Part shown: in pieces, positions 1 through 5,271 of the stretch
Layout of the letters: every line of letters starts with the position of its first letter
Position numbering within the stretch: the stretch's first letter is position 1
NCBI GenBank assembly: GCA_016218905.1
Contig: JACRCS010000377.1
Span: 1-5,271 of the forward strand
Reading direction: 5' to 3'
DNA length: 5,271 nucleotides
DNA from: Deltaproteobacteria bacterium
GTDB lineage: Bacteria; Desulfobacterota_C; Deferrisomatia; Deferrisomatales; JACRMM01
The notes under the pieces: generated by a model
The model's input: only the letters and a program-made list of their open reading frames with translations
What the model was told of the DNA's origin: nothing
The model's database searches: none
Made by a program: the position numbers and the translations under genes

Positions 1-86
1 CCCTCCGCGCCTTCCCCGGCCGCGGACGAGGCGAGCGCGAGGAGGAGAACGAGGACCGTGAGTCGCGCGGCGAGAGGACGAGCCAT
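1..86 (-). CDS. Secreted or exported protein, N-terminal signal peptide only (partial)
   Basis: The reverse strand reads from an ATG at 86-84 to the left edge without a stop, giving 28 codons. The peptide is a textbook signal sequence: a short n-region with arginines (M-A-R-P-L-A-A-R), a hydrophobic core LTVLVLLLALA at about residues 9-19, and a small-residue stretch SSAAG that would suit cleavage by signal peptidase I. There is no lipobox cysteine in view, so lipoprotein processing is not indicated. The mature protein lies outside the window and its function cannot be told. No strong Shine-Dalgarno sequence precedes the ATG, which lowers confidence. The plus strand is also open across this stretch, but its translation is a low-complexity Arg/Glu/Gly string with no start codon, so the minus-strand reading is preferred. 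Confidence 0.6.
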   Translation of the reverse strand, partial: MARPLAARLTVLVLLLALASSAAGEGAE

Positions 87-161
87 CTGCGTCAGCCCGG
101 GGCGCCGGAGCGGCGCGGCAAGAGTTGGACCTTTCCCGAGCTGCGCCTGGCCGAAGCGCGC

Positions 162-791
162 GTGCGCCACAAGCTCGAGAGCCTCGTCTCGCCCGAGGGG
201 ACCCTTGTACGCGGGGCACGAAACGTCGACTGGGAGGACGTTGCCCGCGACGATCGGGGCAACCTGCTGGTGGGCGACGTCGGCAACAACAACGGCCGGC
301 GCAAGCACTTCGACGTCTACGTGGTCCCCGAGCCCCAGCCGGACGCAGAAGAGGCAACGGCCCGCAAGCTCCGGTTCCCCTACCCGGACGGGCGGGGCTT
401 CGACGCCGAGGCGCTCTTCTGGTGGCGGGGGAGCGCTTGGTTGATCTCGAAGAACTGGCCCGGGCCCCCCGCCAAGACCTTCCGGCTGGAAGTCCGCGAA
501 GCGGAGGCCGAGAACCGGCTGGTGCCCGCCGGCGAGTACCCCTTCGGGGGCCCCGTCACCGCTGCCGCCGCCTCCCCCGACGGCCGGCGGGTAGCCGTGC
601 TCACCTACCTGGCGCTGTGGGTCTTCGAGCCCCCCGCGGACAGCGATCATCCCTTCACCGGGCCCGTGCACCGGCGCGCAATCTCGGCGGGCCAGTGCGA
701 GGCCGTCTGCTTCGACGGAGATGCGCTGCTCGTGAGCAACGAGGCCGGGCAACTCTACGGAATCCGGCTCGAGGACCTCGACGCCCTGTAA
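162..791 (+). CDS. Beta-propeller-like protein of unknown function, start uncertain
   Basis: A protein of at least 209 residues, probably cytoplasmic as no signal peptide is visible. It shows recurring propeller-like strand blocks: N-V-D-W-E-D-V-A with G-N-L-L-V-G-D-V-G-N-N-N near residues 24-46; F-D-A-E-A-L-F-W-W near 79-87; T-A-A-A-A-S-P-D-G-R-R-V-A-V-L-T-Y near 129-145; and Q-C-E-A-V-C-F-D-G-D-A-L-L-V-S-N-E near 178-194. These resemble secreted or cytosolic propeller proteins usually annotated as hypothetical; no enzymatic residues can be assigned. GTG at 162 is the first ATG, GTG or TTG in frame and lacks a convincing ribosome binding site. The frame stays open upstream to the window edge, and the residues just before the GTG (W-T-F-P-E-L-R-L-A-E-A-R) look protein-like, so the real start may lie between 87 and 162 at an unusual codon, or the N-terminus may be lost. 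The gene diverges from the signal-peptide gene at 1-86 and converges with the molybdopterin gene. Confidence 0.72.
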   Translation: MRHKLESLVSPEGTLVRGARNVDWEDVARDDRGNLLVGDVGNNNGRRKHFDVYVVPEPQPDAEEATARKLRFPYPDGRGFDAEALFWWRGSAWLISKNWPGPPAKTFRLEVREAEAENRLVPAGEYPFGGPVTAAAASPDGRRVAVLTYLALWVFEPPADSDHPFTGPVHRRAISAGQCEAVCFDGDALLVSNEAGQLYGIRLEDLDAL

Positions 792-795
792 CCGC

Positions 796-822
796 GCCGG
801 CCCTTGGCCGGCTCTCACTTTT
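796..822 (+). terminator. Intrinsic terminator after the propeller-like gene
   Basis: A perfect 7-bp stem, GCCGGCC and GGCCGGC, closes a 3-base CTT loop at 796-812. It starts four bases after the TAA stop and is followed by TCTCACTTTT, a pyrimidine-rich tail ending in four T. The tail lies on the plus-strand side only; on the minus strand the stem is followed by GCGGTTAC, so it should end plus-strand transcription rather than the converging minus-strand transcript. Confidence 0.6.
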
Positions 823-897
823 CCGGAGATTGGTTCGCGCCGCGCGGCCTCTTCCTAAGAACGGCGCGACGGCCCACCTCCTGCAGGGTCTCGCCTG

Positions 898-3138
898 CTA
901 CAGGAGAGGGCGCGGCGACTTCAGCTCCTCCGGGATCTCGCGCTCCTCGGCCCGGTACACTTTGCAGAGCATGGAGCGGAGCGTCGGCGTGCCCTGGACG
1001 GGGTCGTAGGGCCCATCGGTCGAGCAGAGGACGCTCACGTTGGAGTGCCAGGCCCCGAAGAGCTCCCCCTTCGCCTCCGGGTACCACCAGCCGGGTTCAC
1101 AGCTCACCACCCGCGGGTCGATGTCCCGGGTTACCCGCGCCCGGTGAAGGACCCTACCCCTCGGGTTTTCGATCCAGGCCCAGTCGTCGTTGGCGAGGCC
1201 GAGTCGCTCGGCCGTATCGGGATGGATGTCCATCTGGGGGTACGGGTGGAGCCTCCTCGCCCACTTCGCCCAGCGGTTGCTCGAGTGCATGAAGCCGCCG
1301 CCCCTCACCCGCGCCTCCATGAGGATCAGCGGATACTCGACGGCCAGCTCCGGCGTGGAGATCGGCGACTCGACGGGTTCCCGGTGCGTGGGCAGGGGAT
1401 CGTAGCCGTGCTGCTCGAGCGTGGTCGAGAGGAACTCCACCTTGCCCGTGGGGGTCTTGAAGCGAAAGCCCTCCCGGTCGTAGGCACGGTACGGTTTCGT
1501 GGGGAAATCGACCTTGTGCTTCGCCTTCAGCTCCGCCCAGGTCACGCCCATGCCCTTGAGGCAGTAATCGATGAACTCGTCGATGGTCTTCCACTGGACG
1601 AAGTCCGCCCCGGTGCGGCTCTTCAGGGGTTCGAGGCCCTTCTCGACGCACTTCCAGTAGAGGTCCAGGATCACCTGCTGCTCGTTCCTGGACTCGCCGT
1701 AGGGCTCCACGGTGGCGACCCGCGCCTCGATCGAGGGCTGCCATAGGCCCGCGATCAGGGGGATCTCGTCTCGCTCGAGCCAGTGCGCCGCGGGGAGAAC
1801 GTAGTCCGAGAGAGCCGCCGTCGGGGTCATCATGTAGTTGAAGTGGACGTTGAGCTCCAGCCCGAGGAGAGCCTTCTGAACGGTCTTCGGATCCGGAAAC
1901 TGCGTGAGCAGGTTCGTCCCGTGGTTGAGGAGCGCCTTCACCGGATAGGGCTCCCCGGAGAGCATGGCCCGGATGGTAAGCTCGTTGTGGCAGGCGGCGA
2001 TCGGCGCGCGCGGCCCCGACCAGAGGGGAAACTCCTTGTACCCGATCCGGTTCTTCTCGACCTCCTCGGGCAGGAGGTGCTCGGGATAGGTGGGTTTCAG
2101 GAACTCGTAGGCGGAGAGGAAGCGCTCGGGTTTGCGCTCGCCGGAGAGGAGGTTGCCTCCCTGCACGTCCAGGTTGCCGGTCAGCGCCACGAGGATCGCG
2201 TGGGTGTGAGCCGTCGCGGTGGAGCCGTAGCCCTGCATCACCCCGATCCCGCTGACGAGGCTCGCCGGCTTGATGCTCGCGTAGAGCCTCGCCACCTTCC
2301 GGATGTCTCTGGCCTTTACCCAGGTGAGCTCTTCGATCCTCTCCAGCGGGTAGTCCTTCAGCCGCTCCTTCAGCGCTTCAAAGCCGTGTACCCACTTCCC
2401 GACGAAGTCCTTGTCGTAGAGCTCCTCCTCGACGATGACCTTGATGAGCCCGAGGCCCAGGGCCGCGTCCGACCCGGGCCTCACCTGGAGCCAGACGTCG
2501 GCCTTTTTCGCGGCCGGAATCCCCCTCGGGTCCACGGTGATCAGGACCGCCCCCTCTTTGCGCGCGTTCTCGATCCACCGCCATTGGGGGAGGTGCGTCT
2601 CAGGCGGGTTCTGCCCCCAGACGAGGACGCATTTGCTCGTGCGCGTGTCGGGGCCGTGCCCGAACTGGGTGCAGATGTCCCCGATGACGGCCAGGTCCAT
2701 GACGCGCCCGGGCCCCTCGCAGTGCTCCATGCTCTTCAGGAGGTTCGGGCTCCCGAGGGCCCGCATGAACATGCAGCAGATCGTGTAGTGCCAGCCGTCG
2801 ACGGAAGCCGCGAAGGAGAGAGGGCCCCACTTCCGCCGCACTTCGAGGATCCGGTCGCTGATCTCGTCGATCGCCTGCTCCCAGGAGATACTCTCCCACT
2901 TACCCACGCCTCGGTGGCCCGCCCGTTTGAAGGGGTATTTCAGACGATCCGGGTGGTAGAGGGTACCCTGGACCACATTGCGGCACTTGGAGCAGATGTG
3001 GTCTCCTTCCGTGACGGGAGATTCCGGATCGCCCTGGATCTTGGTGATCCGCCCGTTCTTGACGTGCACCAGGACCCCGTCCCCCATGTAGCACTCCTGG
3101 CAGACGGTCTTGTAAACGGCGACGCCTTCCTCTCCCAT
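898..3138 (-). CDS. Molybdopterin-dependent oxidoreductase, DMSO reductase superfamily catalytic subunit
   Basis: A complete 746-residue catalytic subunit carrying a Mo or W bis-pterin cofactor; substrate unknown. The N-terminal iron-sulfur segment has C13 and C16, but the usual third cysteine is D20; C49 fits the fourth ligand and an extra C52 follows. The core contains E-H-C-E-G-P-G with C140 (codon TGC) at the expected metal-ligand position, then V-L-V-W-G-Q-N-P at 171-178, V-D-P-R at 202-205 and R-P-G-S-D-A-A-L-G-L-G. A later signature is L-S-D-Y-V-L-P-A-A-H-W-L-E-R-D-E. The C-terminal pterin-binding beta-barrel covers about 601-735, from E-Y-P-L-I-L-M-E-A-R to L-C-K-V-Y. No Tat signal precedes the cluster motif, so it should be cytoplasmic. 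The ATG at 3138 has an AGGAGAG site five to six bases upstream. No electron-transfer subunit adjoins it in the window. It follows livF on the same strand after 239 bases. Cys-ligated relatives include formate dehydrogenases, periplasmic nitrate reductases and acetylene hydratase; none can be chosen. Confidence 0.93.
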   Translation of the reverse strand: MGEEGVAVYKTVCQECYMGDGVLVHVKNGRITKIQGDPESPVTEGDHICSKCRNVVQGTLYHPDRLKYPFKRAGHRGVGKWESISWEQAIDEISDRILEVRRKWGPLSFAASVDGWHYTICCMFMRALGSPNLLKSMEHCEGPGRVMDLAVIGDICTQFGHGPDTRTSKCVLVWGQNPPETHLPQWRWIENARKEGAVLITVDPRGIPAAKKADVWLQVRPGSDAALGLGLIKVIVEEELYDKDFVGKWVHGFEALKERLKDYPLERIEELTWVKARDIRKVARLYASIKPASLVSGIGVMQGYGSTATAHTHAILVALTGNLDVQGGNLLSGERKPERFLSAYEFLKPTYPEHLLPEEVEKNRIGYKEFPLWSGPRAPIAACHNELTIRAMLSGEPYPVKALLNHGTNLLTQFPDPKTVQKALLGLELNVHFNYMMTPTAALSDYVLPAAHWLERDEIPLIAGLWQPSIEARVATVEPYGESRNEQQVILDLYWKCVEKGLEPLKSRTGADFVQWKTIDEFIDYCLKGMGVTWAELKAKHKVDFPTKPYRAYDREGFRFKTPTGKVEFLSTTLEQHGYDPLPTHREPVESPISTPELAVEYPLILMEARVRGGGFMHSSNRWAKWARRLHPYPQMDIHPDTAERLGLANDDWAWIENPRGRVLHRARVTRDIDPRVVSCEPGWWYPEAKGELFGAWHSNVSVLCSTDGPYDPVQGTPTLRSMLCKVYRAEEREIPEELKSPRPLL

Positions 3139-3142
3139 TCGA

Positions 3143-3149
3143 CTCTCCT
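3143..3149 (-). promoter_or_regulatory. Ribosome binding site of the molybdopterin gene
   Basis: On the minus strand the sequence AGGAGAG ends four bases before the ATG at 3138, with its AGGAG core six bases away. This is a strong Shine-Dalgarno match and fixes the start. The first three bases, AGG on the minus strand, are also the end of the adjacent CCTGGTT-type heptamer array, so the repeat merges into the translation signal. Confidence 0.7.
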
Positions 3150-3181
3150 GGTTCCTGGTTCCCAGTCCCTAGCCTCTGGCC
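3147..3181. repeat. Degenerate heptamer tandem repeat A (five units)
   Basis: Five consecutive 7-base units on the plus strand: CCTGGTT, CCTGGTT, CCCAGTC, CCTAGCC, TCTGGCC. The first two are identical and the others keep a C-C-T/C-N-G-Y-Y pattern. It lies immediately upstream of the molybdopterin gene, and its edge overlaps that gene's Shine-Dalgarno sequence. It resembles the short tandemly repeated repetitive (heptamer) sequences described in some bacterial genomes. It is too short and has no spacers, so it is not a CRISPR. Confidence 0.6.
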
Positions 3182-3236
3182 CTTAAATTCCTTGAGGACC
3201 AAAGATCTTGAAGCATAGGTCAAGTTTCGCCGGGGC

Positions 3237-3295
3237 GGCGGCCACGGGCCGCCCTATGGCTCGACCCTGAAGTCATAGGGCGGGCCGCGCCCGCC
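3237..3295. repeat. Imperfect palindrome, large intergenic hairpin
   Basis: The core is GCCCTATG at 3251-3258 facing CATAGGGC at 3274-3281 across a 15-base loop. The stem extends outward by two C-G pairs, then after a G-G mismatch by three pairs (3245-3247 with 3285-3287). After two further single mismatches separated by one pair it ends in GGCGG at 3237-3241 facing CCGCC at 3291-3295. Neither strand carries a T-run after the stem, so a classical intrinsic terminator is unlikely. It may be a REP-like repeat, a 3'-end stabiliser for the liv mRNA, or a partial transcription barrier between livF and the molybdopterin gene. Confidence 0.6.
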
Positions 3296-3345
3296 ACCTC
3301 GTCGCCAAGCCTCGACGGTCTGGGGCCGAGCGCCTCGCTAGTTCC

Positions 3346-3373
3346 TGACAACTGATAACCGACAACTGATAAC
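3346..3373. repeat. Heptamer tandem repeat B (four units, two exact 14-base copies)
   Basis: Four consecutive heptamers on the plus strand: TGACAAC, TGATAAC, CGACAAC, TGATAAC. Shifted by one base, this is an exact 14-base direct duplication, GACAACTGATAACC, at 3347-3360 and 3361-3374. It begins four bases beyond the livF stop codon. It is AT-richer than its surroundings. On the minus strand the units read GTTATCA and GTTGTCR, a pattern like heptamer repeats known in intergenic DNA of some bacteria. Confidence 0.65.
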
Positions 3374-3377
3374 CGTG

Positions 3378-4085
3378 TCACAGCCCCAGATACTTCTTCT
3401 GCACCTCCCGGTTTCCCCTCAGCTCCTCCGGCGACGACTCGTGGACGAGCGTTCCCTTGTTCATGATGAAGACGGTGTCCGAATGGCGGAGGACGAACTC
3501 CACATGCTGCTCGATGAGCAGGATGCCCATCCCCTCGGCGCGCAGGAGGTCGATGATCCGACCGAGCTCGCGGACGATCAACGGCGAGAGCCCCTCGCTC
3601 GGCTCATCCATGAGCAGGTAGCGGGGGTTGCCCATGAGGGCCCGGGCGACAGCGAGCATCTGCTGCTCCCCGCCGCTCAGGAGGTTGCCCCGGCCGCCGG
3701 CCCGATCCCGGAGGATGGGGAAGAGCTCGTAGATCTCGGCCAGTCCCCATCGGCGGGACCCGTTGCCGGCCGGGGCGCGGGCGTTCAGGGTCAGGTTCTC
3801 CTGGACCGTGAGGGACGGGAAGATCCGCCGCTCCTGGGGGACGAGACCCAGGCCCAGGCGCACGAGCGAGTGGGTGGGGACGCGGGTGACGTCGCGGCCT
3901 TCCAGAACCACCGAGCCGCGGCGAGGCACCGTGAAACCCACCAGGGAGCGGATCAGGGTGGACTTGCCGACGCCGTTTCGGCCGAGGAGGCCCACGACCC
4001 GCCCCGGCTCCAGCGCGATCGAAACCCCCTGGAGGATGTAGCTCTCGCCGTAGTAGGTGTGGATGTCCCTCGCTTCCAGCGCCAC
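3378..4085 (-). CDS. livF: Branched-chain amino acid-type ABC transporter ATP-binding protein LivF
   Basis: One of the two cytoplasmic ATPases of a Liv/HAAT-family importer, 235 residues with the chosen start, which is normal for LivF. Visible motifs are Walker A G-R-N-G-V-G-K-S-T at about 35-43, the Q-loop glutamine near 84 in V-P-Q-E-R-R-I-F, the signature L-S-G-G-E-Q-Q at 136-142, Walker B L-L-M-D-E-P at 157-162 with the catalytic Glu, the D-loop E-G-L-S-P, and the switch His near 194 in I-E-Q-H. Q-E-R-R-I-F and the C-terminal Y-L-G are typical of LivF rather than LivG. The start chosen is GTG at 4085, which shares its G with the livG TAG stop and has GGGAGG seven bases upstream; an in-frame GTG at 4100 would add five residues. 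Substrates of this family include branched-chain amino acids, amides, urea and aromatic acids; none can be assigned here. Confidence 0.93.
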   Translation of the reverse strand: MALEARDIHTYYGESYILQGVSIALEPGRVVGLLGRNGVGKSTLIRSLVGFTVPRRGSVVLEGRDVTRVPTHSLVRLGLGLVPQERRIFPSLTVQENLTLNARAPAGNGSRRWGLAEIYELFPILRDRAGGRGNLLSGGEQQMLAVARALMGNPRYLLMDEPSEGLSPLIVRELGRIIDLLRAEGMGILLIEQHVEFVLRHSDTVFIMNKGTLVHESSPEELRGNREVQKKYLGL

Positions 4086-4840
4086 TAGCCGACCTCCCAC
4101 TGGGGCGTCCCAAGGTAGATCTCGGTTACGCGCGGGTCGCCGCGGACCTCAGCCGGCGTGCCCTCCGTGAGGACGTTGCCGAAGTAGAGCACCGTGATCC
4201 GGTCCGCGACCTCGAAGGCCACGTCCATGTCGTGCTCGATGAGGAGGATCGTGACCTTCCGGTCGAGACCGTTCAGGAAGCGGGTCATGGAGGCGGTCTC
4301 GGCGGGCGAGAGCCCGGCCGTCGGCTCGTCGAGAAGGAGCAGCCTCGGCCGGCCCGCCATGGCCAGGATGACCTCGAGCTGGCGTTGCTGGCCGTAGGAG
4401 AGGTTCTTCACCCGCTCGTCCTGCACCCCGCCGAGCTCCCACTCCCTGACCAGCTCCCGCACGCGGTCGACGACGCTCCGGCAGGCGCCGGCGGGCCGGA
4501 ACATGGAGAACCGGCCCCTCTCGTGGGACTGCACGCCGAGGAAGAGCGTTTCGAAGACGGTGAGGTCGGGGAAGAGATTCGTGATCTGGAACGTGCGGCC
4601 GAGGCCGAGCCGCACCCGGCGGTGGGCCGGCAGCCGGGTCGCGTCGGTCCCGAAGATGCGGATCGCACCGCCGGTCGCGGCATGCACTCCGCTGATGGTG
4701 TGGAAGAGCGTCGTCTTGCCGGCGCCGTTGGGGCCGAGGATGACCCGCCGCTCCCCCTCCTCGACCGTCAGGCTCACGCCGCAGAGCGTCTGGAGCCCGC
4801 CGAAGCTCTTCGTCAGGCCGTCGATCTCGAGCGGCCTCAC
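4085..4840 (-). CDS. livG: Branched-chain amino acid-type ABC transporter ATP-binding protein LivG
   Basis: The second ATPase of the same importer, 251 residues, close to the usual LivG length. Motifs are Walker A G-P-N-G-A-G-K-T-T at 36-44, Q85 in R-T-F-Q-I-T-N-L-F, the signature L-S-Y-G-Q-Q-R at 147-153, Walker B L-L-L-L-D-E-P at 167-173, a D-loop A-G-L-S-P, and the switch His203 in I-E-H-D-M-D. R-T-F-Q plus L-S-Y-G-Q-Q-R and E-H-D-M are the usual LivG fingerprints. The GTG at 4840 is chosen because it forms a GTGA overlap with the livM stop, and because the protein then opens with P-L-E-I-D-G-L-T-K-S-F-G-G, as in the family. An open extension to 4939 exists but only re-reads livM in another frame. 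The overlap with livM and the one-base TAGTG overlap with livF suggest coupled translation of a liv operon. Confidence 0.94.
   Translation of the reverse strand: MRPLEIDGLTKSFGGLQTLCGVSLTVEEGERRVILGPNGAGKTTLFHTISGVHAATGGAIRIFGTDATRLPAHRRVRLGLGRTFQITNLFPDLTVFETLFLGVQSHERGRFSMFRPAGACRSVVDRVRELVREWELGGVQDERVKNLSYGQQRQLEVILAMAGRPRLLLLDEPTAGLSPAETASMTRFLNGLDRKVTILLIEHDMDVAFEVADRITVLYFGNVLTEGTPAEVRGDPRVTEIYLGTPQWEVG
4093..4098 (-). promoter_or_regulatory. Ribosome binding site of livF, inside the end of livG
   Basis: GGGAGG on the minus strand lies seven bases before the GTG at 4085 and within the last codons of livG. It overlaps the alternative GTG at 4100, so that start could not use it. This is the main reason for placing the livF start at the TAGTG junction. 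Confidence 0.6.
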
Positions 4841-5271
4841 GGGGCTCCCGCCTTCCCGCGCCCGAGGAGGTTTCCCAGGACTCCCTTCGGAAAGAAGAGG
4901 ACGACGAGCACGTAGATCGCCCCGATCACCATCATCCACCGCTGCGTGAAGTCGCTCACGACGTGCTCCAGGAGCACGATCACCCCGGAGCCGAGGATGG
5001 AGCCGAAGAGCGTGCCCGCTCCGCCGAGGATCACCATGAGGAGCGCCTTCGCGGAGAAGGCCACCCCCAGGTAGTTGGGGTTCACGAAGCTATTGTAGTA
5101 GACGAAGAGGACGCCGGAGAAGCCCGCCACGCCCGCCGCGAAGACGTACCCCAGGTACTTGTAGGCCCACACGTTGTAGCCCAGCGCCTCCATGCGCGAC
5201 TCGCTCTCCCGCAGCCCCCGGAGAGCGAGGCCGAAGGGCGAACGCACGTACAGGACGAGGACGGCGCCCAC
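4837..5271 (-). CDS. livM: Branched-chain amino acid-type ABC transporter permease LivM, C-terminal part
   Basis: The C-terminal 144 or so residues of an inner-membrane permease; the gene enters from the right edge, so its start is not in the window. The first visible codon, GTG, is most likely an internal valine. The stretch S-P-F-G-L-A-L-R-G-L-R-E-S-E near residues 11-24, followed by A-L-G-Y-N-V, is the cytoplasmic loop of LivM/LivH-type permeases that contacts the ATPases. Hydrophobic segments follow at roughly 38-60, 68-100 (probably two helices, including A-L-L-M-V-I-L-G-G-A-G-T-L-F-G) and 110-130, ending in F-F-P-K-G-V-L, usual for LivM. The TGA stop overlaps the livG GTG start by four bases. 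LivM normally pairs with LivH; that gene and the periplasmic binding protein would be expected further right, outside the window. Confidence 0.93.
   Translation of the reverse strand: MGAVLVLYVRSPFGLALRGLRESESRMEALGYNVWAYKYLGYVFAAGVAGFSGVLFVYYNSFVNPNYLGVAFSAKALLMVILGGAGTLFGSILGSGVIVLLEHVVSDFTQRWMMVIGAIYVLVVLFFPKGVLGNLLGRGKAGAP

Noticed and set aside
878..907. CTCCTG and CAGGAG inverted repeat around the end of the molybdopterin gene, considered as its terminator.
   Set aside because: Only six base pairs, partly inside the coding sequence, with no T-run on the minus strand downstream.
125..1009. A 294-codon plus-strand frame starting at a TTG and overlapping the propeller-like gene.
   Set aside because: Arg/Ala/Pro/Gly-rich composition with no motifs; it overlaps the propeller-like gene in another frame and runs into the end of the molybdopterin gene.
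1783..3186. A 467-codon plus-strand open frame opposite the molybdopterin gene.
   Set aside because: It is antisense to a clearly recognised enzyme, reads as Val/Leu/Arg/Pro/Asp-rich low-information sequence and follows the codon phase of the real gene; long antisense frames are expected at this GC content.
3218..3223. TTGACC on the minus strand as a possible -35 box for the molybdopterin gene.
   Set aside because: No TAnnnT-like -10 hexamer lies 15-19 bases downstream, so a promoter cannot be supported.
3346..3374. Tandem 14-mer considered as a CRISPR remnant or attachment site.
   Set aside because: Units are directly adjacent without spacers and are made of 7-base subunits; there is no tRNA, integrase or cas gene.
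4841..4939. An N-terminal extension of livG by 33 codons.
   Set aside because: The added peptide is low-complexity and re-reads livM in another frame; the GTG in the GTGA overlap begins exactly at the family-typical N-terminus.

Overview
This is a GC-rich bacterial window that carries parts or all of six protein genes. The dense coding, GTG starts, stop/start overlaps and Shine-Dalgarno sequences all point to a bacterium. Branched-chain amino-acid-type (Liv) ABC transporter genes beside an orphan molybdopterin enzyme, together with heptameric intergenic repeats, would suit an uncultured soil or subsurface lineage such as Rokubacteria, NC10 or a deltaproteobacterium. That placement is a guess from gene content; no marker gene is present to settle it.

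Layout from left to right. Positions 1-86 hold the first 28 codons of a minus-strand gene that begins with a clear secretory signal peptide and runs off the left edge. Diverging from it on the plus strand is a beta-propeller-like protein of unknown function (about 162-791, start uncertain), followed by an intrinsic terminator (796-822). Everything from 898 to the right edge is on the minus strand. Read in transcription order it is livM (C-terminal part, enters from the right edge), livG, livF, a 239-base intergenic region rich in repeats, and then a 746-residue molybdopterin oxidoreductase that converges on the propeller gene.

How the genes work together. LivM, LivG and LivF are the membrane subunit and the two ATPases of a Liv/HAAT-family importer. 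Their coding sequences overlap (GTGA between livM and livG, TAGTG between livG and livF), so translation is probably coupled. The molybdopterin enzyme is cytoplasmic (no Tat signal) and has no iron-sulfur partner or membrane anchor beside it in the window. It could act on a compound brought in by the transporter, but this rests only on adjacency and shared strand.

The most unusual features are the altered iron-sulfur motif of the molybdopterin enzyme (Asp in place of the third cysteine, plus an extra cysteine three residues after the fourth) and the intergenic mosaic at 3139-3377: two different 7-base tandem repeats flanking a 59-base imperfect palindrome, one of which runs into the enzyme's ribosome binding site.
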